Source of the DNA: Archegozetes longisetosus
Lineage: Eukaryota; Arthropoda; Arachnida; Sarcoptiformes; Trhypochthoniidae
Assembly: GCA_018873245.2 (NCBI GenBank)
Contig: JAEMBT020000001.1
Coordinates: forward strand, 17,610,220 to 17,674,219
Direction: 5' to 3'
Length of the DNA stretch: 64,000 nucleotides
Shown: positions 1-11,559 of the stretch, in pieces
Layout: each line of letters starts with the position of its first letter
Numbering within the stretch: the first letter of the stretch is position 1
Made by a program: the position numbers and the translations under genes
The notes under the pieces: generated by a model
What the model saw: only the letters and a program-made list of their open reading frames with translations
Told to the model about the DNA's origin: nothing
Databases searched by the model: none

Positions 1-1803
1 AGCTTTTTCACTCCACTTGACAAACAAGAGTTACGTAAATCACATACTAAATTACAAAATCGGAAAATACTTATCATTTTCATAATTTTTTTGAAAATTT
101 TCAATAAAAAAATACAAAGAATTTTTTTTATAATTTTAATAACAAATACTTCTGTCGAAATAGTTAATTCTTCAAAAGCAAGTTTATCGAGTTAATAGAA
201 CTTTTACTCGATTGCATTCATCTTATTGACGCCTATTTGATCAAAAAATCATTTATCGACAACCACATTTGTAATAACAGCTTAAGAGGCGCAAGCCGAA
301 GAAGCTGCTCGAACAAAAGATATTCCTGATGAAGTGATCGGAGCGTCATGATGTTATAGGTACTAGTAAACCTACATATTACGAATGGTGTTGTATTAAT
401 GACTTGAGGAACTATTTTTGACTATTCTTCGCACTGGTGGTCCTGATAGACAACTTCCGAAAACGATGATAAAGGAACTGATCAAAAGTTAGAGCCCGAT
501 CATCAATTCAAAAGAGTAATTTGTGACGGCCCTTCATTTGGCTCACCAAACAATGTATAGTTTCTCCTGGAGACCATGTTTCATTAATTTATTAAATTCA
601 ATGCCCAACGATTGCAGGAAGTGCTGGAGGTAACCGGTGGTCACACAAGATATTGATTCTTATTTGAATTAAATTTTTGTAAATATTTCCTTATTGAAAA
701 TTTTTCTTAAAGTTTTATTTTATTTTGATAGCTTTGAATAAGTTAATTTTTACTTAATTTCATTCAGTTATTTTTATTGATTTCTTAAAGCAACATTTTA
801 TGAAAATCGTTTAAATATATGAAAAATTTAATTTAAACTTTGAAATCTTCTAGCTCAATGATCTTACTGACTTTTGAGAAATTTACTAGATTTTAAAATG
901 CTGATCATTTAGCTATTTAAAACTGAAATTTGTTTAAAATTTGAATTAAACAGTAAAGAGTTATTCATGTTTAACTAACTAAATATAGCTATTTCCAATA
1001 GTGTATTTTATGAGTTTTGATCAACTCCGGAGCATAAATTGAATCTTTTAAGCCAAATATAAAATGAGACAATTAGAATTAAATTCATTAAAACTATATT
1101 TCCGAATTGATGATAGTGAGGTGTCTTTTAATGTTGTGGTTAAGTAAACTAATTTTATTTTTAATATATAAAACAATACATAGAATTAGTTGTGTTGTGT
1201 GTTTATAAAACTCAAAAATAGACTGACTCTTAGATTGAAATTTCTATCCTTATATATTTAGGTAATAGTTTATTTGTTTATACATTAATAATAGGGTTAA
1301 TAGCATTGGTCAAATTTTAGTAGTAGTAGTAAACAAGATTAAGAGTAGAAAATTTTCCATTTGTTTAAAGTTAGGATGAAGCTTTAAAGTAAACTTTAGG
1401 ACATCTCAATAGTTAACATGTCTTTCAAGAATATCATCAAAATTAATGCTATTCAAGAAATTAATGCTGACACTAAGTTTTAAAAAATAGTTACACCAAA
1501 AGTTTTTCTTATGTGTTTATCAATTTGAAGATTGATAATATAACTCCATTCAGAAATGAAGTGTAACTCAGTATGATTATTGAGTCGCTGTGCTTCATAA
1601 TATATGTCACCAACTTTAAAGCTTTGATTTTTTGATAACACAAAACTATTTGGAAACTGCATAAGTGCGTTAAATTAAGCTATTCACAGTATATATAATC
1701 ATATTCTTATGAGTATTTTATTTGTAAAATATCATGAAAGGTTTATCATCGCATTCAACCTTTTGCCAATATTTAGGATTGGAGTAAGTATTTTCATTTG
1801 CAT
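1..1803. other. No gene supported
   Basis: AT-rich sequence without a coding region I can support. A patch at about 290-640 is richer in GC and reads in short broken stretches, as an old transposon protein might, but I could not assign a family. A 60-codon open frame at 1662-1480 on the - strand has no recognised motif. Confidence 0.4.
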
Positions 1804-2027
1804 TACAATGTAGCTTCATTAGGTACTAGTATTAAGTTAGTACTCTCTTGAGGGTTACATTCAAATTGTTTAATACGTTTCTCCTCATCGTAAAAGACAG
1901 CATTTAAACCGCGCATAAGTTCAACATTATCAAAATCAAGTTCATCCACATTATTCATATCTTTGAGATTTTTCTCCTCTTCGATAAATCTTGAAAAACA
2001 CTCAATTATCTTTCGGAATTTAGGTAT
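1804..2027 (-). pseudogene. Choline kinase 5' fragment (copy E)
   Basis: A stop-free stretch of about 74 codons on the - strand contains a segment matching the N-terminus of the intact choline kinase at 4849: it reads NLKDMNNVDELDFDNVELMR, against SLKDIKNVDEFDLNSVELMR in the intact copy. The similarity stops right after this (about 1895-1990), and the rest of the frame does not continue into the kinase fold. No exon 2 or exon 3 partner was seen nearby, so this is a truncated relic of exon 1, perhaps fused to other sequence. It shows that the duplication zone reaches to at least 1.9 kb. It has no HND or DFEY catalytic segments and cannot encode a kinase by itself. Confidence 0.7.
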
Positions 2028-3940
2028 TTACCCTAGTTAATCCTAATTTTAACATTATTTGAGTTCAGGTCAAGAGGGAGAAATCGAGTGCATTTTCATA
2101 CAGAGTATAAGAAATAAGCAGTTAATGAATGCTTGAACTTCACTTCTAGATATTGTAGTCCTAGAATTTTTATAGTAGATTGCAGAAATTGAAATTAAAA
2201 TTTGTAAAGGAATAGAGTTTAAGGTTATTTTATATTTATTAAAAGATGGTTCAATTAACATTTCTTATGTCGATTGCAGTTTGAAAATAGGTTTTCACAA
2301 GTTTTTGGATTTATCTTATATTTAGAGATAACCTGTGAAAAGGTTGTTGACTTATACGGATTAAAATAGCGAGGGATTAAAACTTTTAAAGTCGCCAGAA
2401 GTCTGACTCTTTCTGGTCAGTAATCTGTTTTATTGTATTTCTTACTCTATATACAAAATTTATTCAAATGTATCTTCAGTTCTATTTTAGAAGACAAACA
2501 ATAAACTTCAAAAAAATATACTTCTTAAAACTAAACACAAAAACTTTACAAATTCAAAATATTAGTAGAGTTTATTACTAACAAAGTTCATAGTACAAAA
2601 CAGGCTTTATATAGTTTCACATTAATTTTATTAGATAGAAAAAGAACGCTGAATTTAAAACGCAAGGTTTTTTAGAGCATGATAACCCGTTCTGTAGGTA
2701 TGTGTTTAGTAAATAGACCTGCACATCAGATCCAAAACTTCCGGCCGACACGACCGATATTTTCTGTCCCTTTGCACGACCTCACCCGACTCGGAAGTTG
2801 AAGAAGTCAGGTCCGACTACCTAAACGATAAGATTGTTGTAGAGATCAAGTTTAGTTAGTTTATTGATACAGCTAGTCGAGGTCTACACATTGAGTTCAT
2901 AATAAATCAAAATTAGATGAATAAAATGTTAGATTTTTTTACTTGAAATAAAAAGGCTTATATATTTTATAAATTGCCATAGAAACCTAAATAAAAACGA
3001 AGTGCTATAATAGCTCTCTACCAAACTATACGAAAATGTTTTCATAATAACGTAATACTTTCATATGCACATTTTTCGAAACTTTATTCTCAATATAAAG
3101 CGTTTTGAATTAATTTCTGGCCGACTCACCCAACCAGAGCCCAGTGAGTAGGTCTAGGTTGTATCTTAAAGCGATGATAGCTAGTTTCTTTAAAGATTGG
3201 ATTATATCCTTGCCTAATAGTTTTCAAAAAATATTTCTTGTAATCGATGGACGATTACTGTGAGTTATAAATATAGTTAGAGGGAATAGAAGGTAAGAAA
3301 TAAAATGTATCAAAGTGCCTCCTTTAAAACAGGCTTCAAGTTAGTTACAAATAATTTAAGGAATATAAATTACAGATATATTTATTACTTTGAGTTATTA
3401 AAATTACTTATTAAACGGAAAGCATATCTATTGCATAAAGTCAGCGTTGTCTAGAAGTAAAATTTATTGTTATCAAGTAATTATAAGTATTTTCCAAGGG
3501 CCAAAGTTTTGACTATTTCTTGCTTCATCATATTCATAGCTACTTTAGAGTAGTTTTCAAGTCATCTATCCCTTGAAATAAATTACAAGTATTAGGAAAT
3601 CTAATTCTTCTAGGAAACTCTACGCAAATATAGATTAAGAAAGTGATAAAATTTGTCATCTTTATAATATACTTTTTATTAAATATAGACACAAATTAAT
3701 ATATTTATATTAAAAATAATTTTATATTCAATTCAATGGCTCTTTCATTAAAACAGTATTGAATTAATTATGATTATCTCTTATTTTAAAATGGAGTCTA
3801 ATATGAAAAATATCCGAGCAACTTTAAATTAGGCTTATTCAATGATAATTGAAGGATATTATTTAACGATACCTCATTATATGACATTAATTGTTCAAGT
3901 TGACTTCCCTTATTAAAACCTTAACCAAATTATTCTTAGA
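2028..3940. other. No gene supported
   Basis: Non-coding AT-rich sequence. Two GC-richer patches, about 2735-2825 and 3118-3160, contrast with the surroundings and may be transposon remnants. I found no terminal repeats or readable frame in them. Confidence 0.35.
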
Positions 3941-3948
3941 TATATAAC

Positions 3949-4607
3949 CAGGCTGACCACCTCTCACGCATCGAGAGATCTGGCTCACGTCTCCCGCATC
4001 GCCTACTTGCGTGAGACTCTCGTCTCACGCATTTATAAAATTTATTGAAATTCATTTAAATATCTATAGATGAGGATGAGTCATTCGATGAGATATCATT
4101 TTTCAATTTGATTTTCGCTTCAATTAGTGATGAAGATGAAGCTCTGAGTAATGAGAAGCTTTGGGTTAAACTTTTGAAAATAAATTCTTTGCCAAACCTA
4201 AAAAAAATTATTGAATCAGTTCTTTGCGTTCCGATAGCTAATGACTTCGCCGAAAGATTATTTAGTCAAATGAAGAAATTATGGTATAATGAGAGAAGTC
4301 AAATGAGTATTGATTTGGTTAGGGCAGAGATTTGCATAAAGTCTAACTTTCAAATGTCATGCATTGATTTTGCTGATTGCGTTTCGAAGAATAAGGCGAA
4401 ATTAAAAGCTGCAAAATCCAATAAAAACACGCTTTTCAAATACAGTTAATTATTCGCTAATAATTGATATAATTCTCAGTAGTTAAAGTTTTTATGTAAC
4501 TTAAGTGTGAAATTTATTGATCTCTGGAATTTCATTGAAAAATTTGCTTACTTCCCCCTTTGTATCAAAATCTCACGTAGGTGGCTCGAACATAGGTGGT
4601 CGGCCTG
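3949..4607 (+). mobile_element. hAT transposon, internally deleted
   Basis: A 659-bp element flanked by a perfect 8-bp target-site duplication, TATATAAC (3941-3948 and 4608-4615), the length typical of hAT elements. The ends are inverted: CAGGCTGACCACCT on the left and CAGGCCGACCACCT as the reverse complement of the right end, 13 of 14 matching. The interior holds the C-terminal part of a hAT transposase in the + direction (4108-4449) but no BED finger or catalytic core, so the element is non-autonomous. The perfect duplication argues for a fairly recent insertion. It sits about 240 bases upstream of the intact choline kinase. Confidence 0.9.
4108..4449 (+). CDS. hAT transposase C-terminal dimerisation fragment
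   Basis: An open frame of 113 codons inside the hAT element. The segment around SVLCVPIANDFAERLFSQMK followed by NERSQM is typical of the hAT C-terminal dimerisation region, where the Pro or Ala before the N(D/S)xxER(L/V)FS motif is conserved. The full proteins of this family run to 500-700 residues, so only about a fifth remains: the N-terminal BED zinc finger and the RNase H-like core are absent. The frame starts at a TTG inside the element without an obvious initiator, so it is a remnant of the 3' end of the transposase gene. The open frame may merely reflect youth of the insertion. A role as a competing dimerisation partner is conceivable but there is no direct evidence for it. Confidence 0.85.
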   Translation: MIFASISDEDEALSNEKLWVKLLKINSLPNLKKIIESVLCVPIANDFAERLFSQMKKLWYNERSQMSIDLVRAEICIKSNFQMSCIDFADCVSKNKAKLKAAKSNKNTLFKYS

Positions 4608-4665
4608 TATATAACGTCTACTAAGCATTGTTGAGGACGAGTGTTTGTTAGTTTTGCTTAGCTAT

Positions 4666-4793
4666 AGAAGGAAGAGAGGGGAAGAGAAGAGAAAGGAAGG
4701 GAAGAGAAAGGAAGGGAAGAGAAAGGAAGGGAAGAGAAAGGAAGGGAAGAGAAAGGAAGAGAAGAGAAAGGAAGGGAAGAGAAAGGAAGAGAA
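4666..4793 (+). repeat. Purine minisatellite upstream of choline kinase A
   Basis: About eight imperfect copies of a 15-bp all-purine unit (GAAGGGAAGAGAAAG) end 55 bases before the ATG of choline kinase copy A. Polypurine tracts at promoters or 5' UTRs can act as GAGA-type sites. That is only a possibility here. The homologous stretch before copy B lacks it. Confidence 0.8.
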
Positions 4794-4848
4794 ATTGTCG
4801 AGTTAAACATCAAATCAGGTTTACAACAGTTGAGAAAACTTAGTCAGA

Positions 4849-7800
4849 ATGGCTACAGAGAAGAAAAGTCTCAAAGATATCAAAAATGTGGATGAATTTG
4901 ATTTGAATAGTGTTGAACTTATGCGTGGAGAAACACCTGAAGATATAAAACTAAAATGCTATAATTTGTGTAGAGATTATTTGGCAGGAGTTTGGCTTAA
5001 AGCAGGTATCGATGAGATTCAAGTCAAACGATTGAGCGGAGGGTTAACTAACCAGTTATACTATTGTGCGATCACTAAACCACATCAACCTATTAATGTT
5101 GGGCCACAGGAAGTTGTCGTAAGATTATATGGAGAAAAACATTGGAATAATTTGGATTATGGTCAAAACGGAAGGTTGACTGACGTCGTTGTTGGACTTC
5201 TTGTATCTGAACACAAATTGGGACCAAAAATATATGGTTTGTTCGAAGGCGGACAAATACAGCGCTATTATAAAGTAAATACTTTAGTTCGATATAATTG
5301 CCACTGATAAAATGAATGAAACCTACAGAGATTTCCATTTGAATAGTAGTGGTTGTCTCACTACCGGAAGTCAGTAGTTTATTAAATATAGGCCGTGACT
5401 ATAAAAACGCTTTCGGCTCTAACTCGTCACGTGATTAATGTATCTCGAGTCATTTATATACAATTAGACCTAGTCGATTAGATCGAATCGGACCACAAAT
5501 AAAATAATAATAATCTTATGTGATTTTAAAGTTATATACAGAAAACTTAATTGATTTTATGAATAAGAAACTAAATTTTTATCTCGTGTTATTTTGGCAT
5601 ATGAATGACAAAGAGTAATAAGCGGCTATCGCTTAACGAATGTAATAGAAGAAAGCTCATTCGAAGTCGCGCAAGAGTTTTATTCAAATAAATAGTTTAA
5701 ATTTGTCATAGCAATAAATTTTTAATTTCTCATTGAAACATATGCTGACTTTTTTTAATATAGATAAAACACGAGTCAAAGAGTATAATTCAAATATAAT
5801 CCAAAGAAGTTAACCGGAGATAACCGTTTACTACTCTTTGTCATACATACATATACTCGTTTGAATATGGTATCAAATCGCAGGTTTTAAAGCAAGCACT
5901 ACGGTTTGCATCAAAGAATTTTATTGAATAGAAAAATTTTTGTTCAAACAAAAAAATAATAATGAATGAGAATTCCAATGGATCAATTAATATTCTGAAT
6001 AAATTAACATTGTATTATGATGATAAAAAAAATATTTGTAATCAGAATAAGACTAACTAATATTTGAAATTTCCCTGATACAAATCTTCAAAGGAATAAG
6101 TTGTTTTTGAAAGAGCATTTAAAAATCTACAATTTGATGCCATATTCTAGTCGGTCGGCCTCTTAGTTCAAAAGTGGGTTCAAGTGAAAATTTGAAATTT
6201 TCAACTCGATGAGCTATAATTCTGGAGATAGAGATATTTGAGCCATACAAAAAGACACGCATTTAATTATTTTTTTAAGTAGTTTTTATTGCATTCATCA
6301 GAGTTCGAATTGAATCGCCTAATTTTTCTCTATAAATTTCTTTCATCCAGTAGATAGGCGCTCAATGATTGAGCTACCAAATTTTATTAAAAAGTTTTCC
6401 GCAAATTCTAGTTTACTCGTAAAAATTTTCATCAAAGTTGCTTAACATTTAGGGGTATAGAATGTCCAAAAGCTAACTTCCAGAATTTTGCAAATAACTG
6501 TATATACTTTATACTACAGATTAATCCAAAAATGTCGAAAATTATAACTATTCATATTTTATCTAAAGTTGATCAAATTCAATTATAACAATCTTGAGCT
6601 ATTAATCGCGCTCTAAATAATGTTTTTATTAGTAACTTTAGTATTTAATTCGCTTTCTTCGAGTTTGAATACAGAGTTGAAGTCAGCTCAGCATAGACGT
6701 GATTAATGTATTGATATATAGCTTATCCCATGTTGTGTCATAACTTATCTCTAACTTTTTGCTTCTTTATTCTCAATTAAGTAATTGATAATCTGACAGA
6801 TATTGACTGAAATCGTTTCAGATGACCATAAATTGTCTTTAAGGGTATCTCAGTTAATTGGTTAAGTTTTTAACTGGTTTCATGCCACATTCATACAAAT
6901 CTAGGAGACGATTCCGATTATCAAATTACTTTGTCATTTAGTCTCGTGCAGACTCATATTTTAGGATTAAACTGAATACTATGCACTTATCAATCAAAGA
7001 TATTAGTACATCATAGGAAACCTTTTTTCGGTTTGAAAATTCATTAAGAATTATAAAACACAAAAAAATGCGGTAATAATTTGTTTAAATTCTGCTTTTC
7101 CGAATTTTTGGACAGAGGTATATATACTATATCGTCGCTTTGGAACTATAACGTCGTATCTCTGATTGAAATGACATTACAGATACGACAGTATATTTTC
7201 AAGGTGACGATATATATCCATATGGCTGTTTGTATAATATATATAACTCTATCTGATGTATTCTCGATACTTCGACTTTAGGTAATGAAATGTTAGGTTT
7301 TTTTCGTTTCACTTATATTTCTAGTGGTATTGCTGTATTTTTGATTTTATGGAAATTTTTATAAATCAAAAACTACTCATTTAATTAAAATGTCTGATAC
7401 GTGGGTCGATTTTTCGAATTGACCTGATTTTAATTTCGTATAACTGGTTGTATGACGAGTTTATGGTCAAAATCTTTTATATTTTATATAATTTTAATGT
7501 ATATAGCAGGCCCCACCAGACCATGGCTCGCGAAGACTTTCGAGAAATCATAAAAATGAGCCCTTAAAAGTTTTTAGAAATGGATTTAGTATTATATATT
7601 GCTTGATTCTATTGAGATTTGTTGAATACTTTTCCTAATACTAACTTGTAAGATAGAAGAGTTGCTATTTTTCAATAGTTTCATTATTTCTAGCTGTCAT
7701 TTGTTCCCAGAAATAAAATCATATCATTGTATTGATATGCGATTTCACCCTTCTCGTAGTTAAAATAATGGTTAAATGAATTTTTCAATAAAATGATTTT

Positions 7801-8988
7801 CTGGCTCTCGTCTCGAATTGATTTCACTTTATGGCTCTTCATTGATAAAAGACTGGCAAGGTCCGGTATATAGTATAAAATGTGGGTTTCCGATATTAAA
7901 CAAGATATTCTACATTACTGTTTAAGTGGGTCACACAGATGCATGATATGTTTAAAGGATGCATCTATTTCCTCAACTGCAAAACTATACTCAACTTTTC
8001 TGCTACTTTTTCCAAAGAGCTTTATTCACTTATAGATAAACTCTGATCTGAAGCTATCATATTAAATAATATAATTGTGTCATTAGTTTGAATAGTTTTT
8101 CTGCAATTTTTGAAACTAATTATTTGTTATTCAAATTTTAAAATACAATCCAAAGCACAGACAATTCCAAATCGATGAGCAAAATGATCCAAAATTGGTC
8201 GATGAGCTGTCGAGAAAGTTGGCTAAAATCCATGCAATGGATGTTCCTCTCAAGAAGGATGCGAATTGGATTCTCGGAACGCTTGATGTCTTCTACGAAA
8301 CTGCATATCGAAATTTCCCCATAGATGATTTGATAGAGGAATGCAATTGTCAAACACTAAAGAAATACGATGTGAAACAAGAAATCGAGTGGATTAAAAA
8401 CTTGATTGTTGAAACAGATTCGCCAATTGTTTTCAATCACAACGATTTCAGAGGAAGTAATGTTATGGTGAATGAGTCGGAAAGTAAAGATACTGATGAG
8501 AATGAAGGTAAACTTATTCTTTGTGACTTCGAGTATTCAAGTTATGGTTATCGAGGAATAGATTTCGGGACCATATTTGCCGAATGGGGCAGATCTATAT
8601 TTGACTGCAAAACTTTGCACGAATTTCCTGAAGATTCAGTAATAAAACCATTCATTAATTCGTATATCGATGAATTGATCAAAATTCATGGCAAACAATA
8701 TTCTGCTGATAAGAAGAATTCAGTCGAACAGATCTTAAAAGAAGTCAAAGTGTTTGCATTAGTGGCAAACATTCTGCTGGTTCTGATTTGTTACAAGAAT
8801 GATCATTCAGTTGGTGGTTTGCCTTTCGATAAGAAGATGTCGATGGTATCAAAAATTGCTTGATGACAATTTTTTGATATACTTCTCATGAAAGTGCTTT
8901 TTTGTAGAATTTCGCAGAAATTGGATATCGAAACTTTATTCATTTGAAGCAAAGGTTTATCGATGACGGAGTCTTCACAAAAAATTAA
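4849..8988 (+). CDS. Choline kinase, intact copy A
   Basis: It would phosphorylate choline (or ethanolamine) with ATP, the first step of the CDP-choline route to phosphatidylcholine, in the cytosol. I read three exons: 4849-5274, 8156-8845 and 8908-8988, both introns GT-AG in phase 0, giving 398 aa, a normal length. Visible motifs are the nucleotide loop LSGGLTNQLYYC (about residues 62-73), LGPKIYG, the Brenner motif HNDFRGSN (237-244, catalytic D239) and the choline kinase signature CDFEYSSYGYRGIDFG (D266). Exon 3 gives the usual C-terminal helix with IGYRNFIHLKQRF. The DFEYSSY(N/G)YRG form favours choline over ethanolamine kinase. Intron 1 is 2881 bases because of inserted repeats, against 169 in copy B. 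The equal exon sizes in copy B support the model. The final exon could be missed, since the frame also reads through the donor to a stop at 8863. Confidence 0.9.
5590..5860. repeat. Inverted repeat in intron 1 of choline kinase A
   Basis: The stretch GACAAAGAGTAATAAGCGG near 5609 recurs inverted near 5842 as GACAAAGAGTAGTAAACGG, with the similarity continuing a further 15-20 bases. This looks like a small foldback element inserted in the intron, absent from the short intron of copy B. Outer ends and target duplication were not resolved. Confidence 0.45.
6270..6378 (-). repeat. Possible tRNA-derived SINE fragment
   Basis: On the - strand the sequence begins GGTAGCTCAATCATTGAGCG, which fits a pol III A box, and has ATTCGAACTC about 70 bases on, close to a B box. 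The spacing is longer than in a tRNA and the arms do not pair as a cloverleaf, so it is not a functional tRNA. A SINE head is the simplest reading. It could be chance. Confidence 0.3.
7507..7865. mobile_element. hAT-like MITE in intron 1
   Basis: A 359-bp insert flanked by the 8-bp direct repeat GTATATAG (7499-7506 and 7866-7873). The left end reads CAGGCCCCACCAGACC and the inverted right end CGGACCTTGCCAGTC, related but imperfect terminal inverted repeats with a base lost from the right tip. It carries no coding frame. It lies inside intron 1 of choline kinase A and is missing from the 169-base intron of copy B. Confidence 0.65.
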
Positions 8989-9218
8989 TGCTCCACTTCA
9001 AACATCTTTAATCAAATCTTTAATGGCTATGGTGTTGAACTTCTCACTATTGTTGCAAATGACTCTATACAATAATAAGCTTAAATTAGAATCATGTCCA
9101 ATACAATTTTTATTGCTTAATCTCAGTTCAATGGAAACGCTAACGTGATTTGCAACGATATTTGAGGTCAACACTAGAGCAGATCTCCTATGAAATATCA
9201 ATTTTTCTCCAAACACTA

Positions 9219-9923
9219 AATTGAAGCTTTAACTGCAAAAGGAGCCTCTTCCCTACCTCTAAGTGTCAAAAGGGCTCATTAAGCAATAGTATCTATATAT
9301 CATATTTAGCGCTTTAGTCATTCAATAGTTTTTGAGTCTGGACCTTAAGTTTAAGATTATTAGTGTAAGAAATATTGAAGACTGCTTTTAAATTGAAAGG
9401 GAGATGAGAATATTAAGAGTTCAAAACTTATCCAACTTTTGATATTTTTATCAAACTTTTAGCTTGATTTTAGTAGAGTTTAATATGAATGAAAGTTTGC
9501 ACTAATAATCATTGGTATAGTATGTAAATCATAAATAAGTTATATTATTTTTATTTTTATACAATTAAACATTTTCGCGATAAGACTTATCTCTATATTA
9601 TTTTACCATTAGTTAAAAGTTCAAAAATGAACTGAATCGAAACTTATACGAATGTATGTCTCGATGTATACGTTTTGATGTTTTATGGTGGTATTTTCCC
9701 ACAGTCTCTCAAGTAAAAACTAGATTGTCTGAATTTGAGTTTGATCTGAAAAATACGATCATTAGTCACAAAAGTGAAGCTCAGATCAAAAAACATTCGA
9801 TCAGTCAATGAAGACTGAAATTTAATACTGAATATTAAGTATTGGTTTGGGTTTATCATTATTAAGAAGCCCTTTTCATATTTGAAAGTAAAAAGAGGCT
9901 CTTCTTGCAGTTAAAGCTTCAAA
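9219..9923. mobile_element. MITE with TA target site downstream of choline kinase A
   Basis: A 705-bp element with terminal inverted repeats of about 50 bases; the inner core TTGAAGCTTTAACTGCAA is matched inverted at the right end. The flanks carry TA (9217-9218 and 9924-9925). The paralogous arm on the - strand near 12.86 kb lacks the element: its sequence runs through the equivalent position without interruption. This empty site supports insertion after the A/B duplication. Family is probably Tc1/mariner, inferred from the TA target. Confidence 0.7.
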
Positions 9924-10736
9924 TATAAATATTTTAGCCTAAGTACTTCTGTATTGTTATATCTCGTGCTGACTTAATCTGACTTATACTAAAATTTATA
10001 TTGAATTATGTTTGATCTTAGTTTGTTAGATATAAACATTATTATCAGCGCTGTGTTTCTTATAACAATTAATGTAAGTAGAGTTGGGTCTGTATAAGAT
10101 GTAACAATTACACGCTTAAGCTATATTGAATTCTGGTTTTAGATCAACAATTAGAAGATAACTCACTCTATAAATAATGTCCACTCAAAAACTTAATAAT
10201 CCTTGCTAATAACGAAAACTAGTGGCATACTTTCCATCAAACCGTAACATATCAGATAATAGGAAACTTTCCACATTGAATATAGCTACCAGAATAAATT
10301 AGAAATCAAATTCAGTAACAAATCGGAGCGCCTGACGGACATTGATGTAAAAACGAAATTTTTATCGTTGCTATCGAAGATTATTAAGTTTTCAATTATA
10401 AAACTCGTGATAATGTAAGCTTAATAGATTATAATATTTGAGAAACATGTAATTTTTATTGCTAAACTTTATTCTTCAATCATAATGATAGTTGAGATAA
10501 GTTTGCTCAATTTTTAGTTAGCAAAGTATTAATATTTTGTTGACTTATAATAATTTTCTGGCTTTTTGATCTAATCAGTACAAATATAGATTAATAATAC
10601 GATTGTCAGACTAAAAGCACCTCGATTTTAATAAAGTAGAGATTCTTCGCAGTAAACCACCTGGTCATATTCAATTTGTTTCCAATTATGCAAAAACTAC
10701 TTATTAAAAATTCAACTCAATGTATTAATTGAATTC

Positions 10737-10966
10737 AAGTCAAATGATTGAGTCGAGGATTCGCTAATCAGTTATATTATGCGATCTCTTAACCTCTTCG
10801 ACCTACTAATAATCTGCCACAAGAAGCTGCCATGAAATTATATGAAGCAAAACATTTCAATAATTTGGATTGTGTTCAAAATGGAGGGCTGACGAATGTT
10901 ATTATTGTACTTCTTGTATATGAATACAAATCAGGACCAAAAATATATGATTTGTTCGAATGCGGA
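10737..10966 (+). pseudogene. Choline kinase exon 1 fragment (copy C)
   Basis: The stretch aligns with the second half of exon 1, from the IQVKRLSGG region (now damaged) through NNLDCVQNGGLTN and GPKIYDLFECG. The start, the region before the nucleotide loop and parts of the loop are degraded, with small deletions near 10750-10810. A 3' part could be the relics at 11.3-11.9 kb, but these are too scrambled to form one gene. The frame 10832-11095 runs past the homology and is not a real protein. Confidence 0.75.
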
Positions 10967-11341
10967 CTATACTCATATAAATGTCTTTTCTACAAGTATT
11001 GCTCTAAACATTTTATTTTGTATAGAGACCAACTGAAATATTATCAATTTTCATATTCGCCATTAGTTTTTAGGTATAATTCAATTACCGAGTAGATCTC
11101 ATTTCATCTTTTGGTAACTCTTGAAGAAGACTCAGAGTCATTAAGGATTTCGTAATTCAAAAAATATTCTATTAATCTATATATTAATATACGCAAAGCA
11201 ACCGATTGTTTGTAATTTGAGATTTTCAATGGAGTATTTATAATCGGTTTATACCACATTCTTATCCCTATTTAACTCTAGACCAATCTCTGTTCCGTAA
11301 GTTTTGAGGACAGGAGTAACTAATTTAATGCTTTGCTTTTT

Positions 11342-11459
11342 TTATCGGTTGAATTGCTTTCTTAGGTAGAATATTCTTTGTCATCGACTCTAATCAATTT
11401 AGTGATATATTCCTGAGAGAAAAGTTTAATGACTGATCCATCAGGAAATCGATGAATCC
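11342..11459 (-). pseudogene. Choline kinase exon 2 relic, - strand (block C)
   Basis: Reading the - strand gives a degraded match to the C-terminal half of exon 2, about IHRFPDGSVIKLFSQEYITK and a following region like RVDDKEYST. The intact gene has LHEFPEDSVIKPFINSYIDE. Only this segment survives. It is the paralogue of the relic at 17117-17330. Confidence 0.65.
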
Positions 11460-11559
11460 ATTCATATTTCTGCTTCATTCAGAAAATAAATTCCAAAATC
11501 AAGGCTTCTATAGCTATATCATTATATTAGAAACAGATACACAAACCTGTTTAGACAAA

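Larger units (their letters stand above)
4849..10323 (+). repeat. Arm 1 of a large inverted duplication
   Basis: Everything from choline kinase A exon 1 to about 10323 has an inverted counterpart at 14532-12465. Beyond the gene, non-coding sequence also matches: for example AATTTATATTGAATTATGTT near 9990 and AGAAATCAAATTCAGTAACA near 10301 recur on the - strand near 12790 and 12480. Arm 1 is over twice as long because of inserts in intron 1 and at 9219-9923. Confidence 0.8.

Noticed and set aside
290-640. Patch reading VIGTSKPTYYEWCCIND, possibly a transposase
   Set aside because: The frame is broken every few dozen bases and neither tips nor a clear family match were found.
1480-1662. 60-codon open frame on the - strand
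   Set aside because: No motif, no splice partner and no conserved copy; length is within chance.
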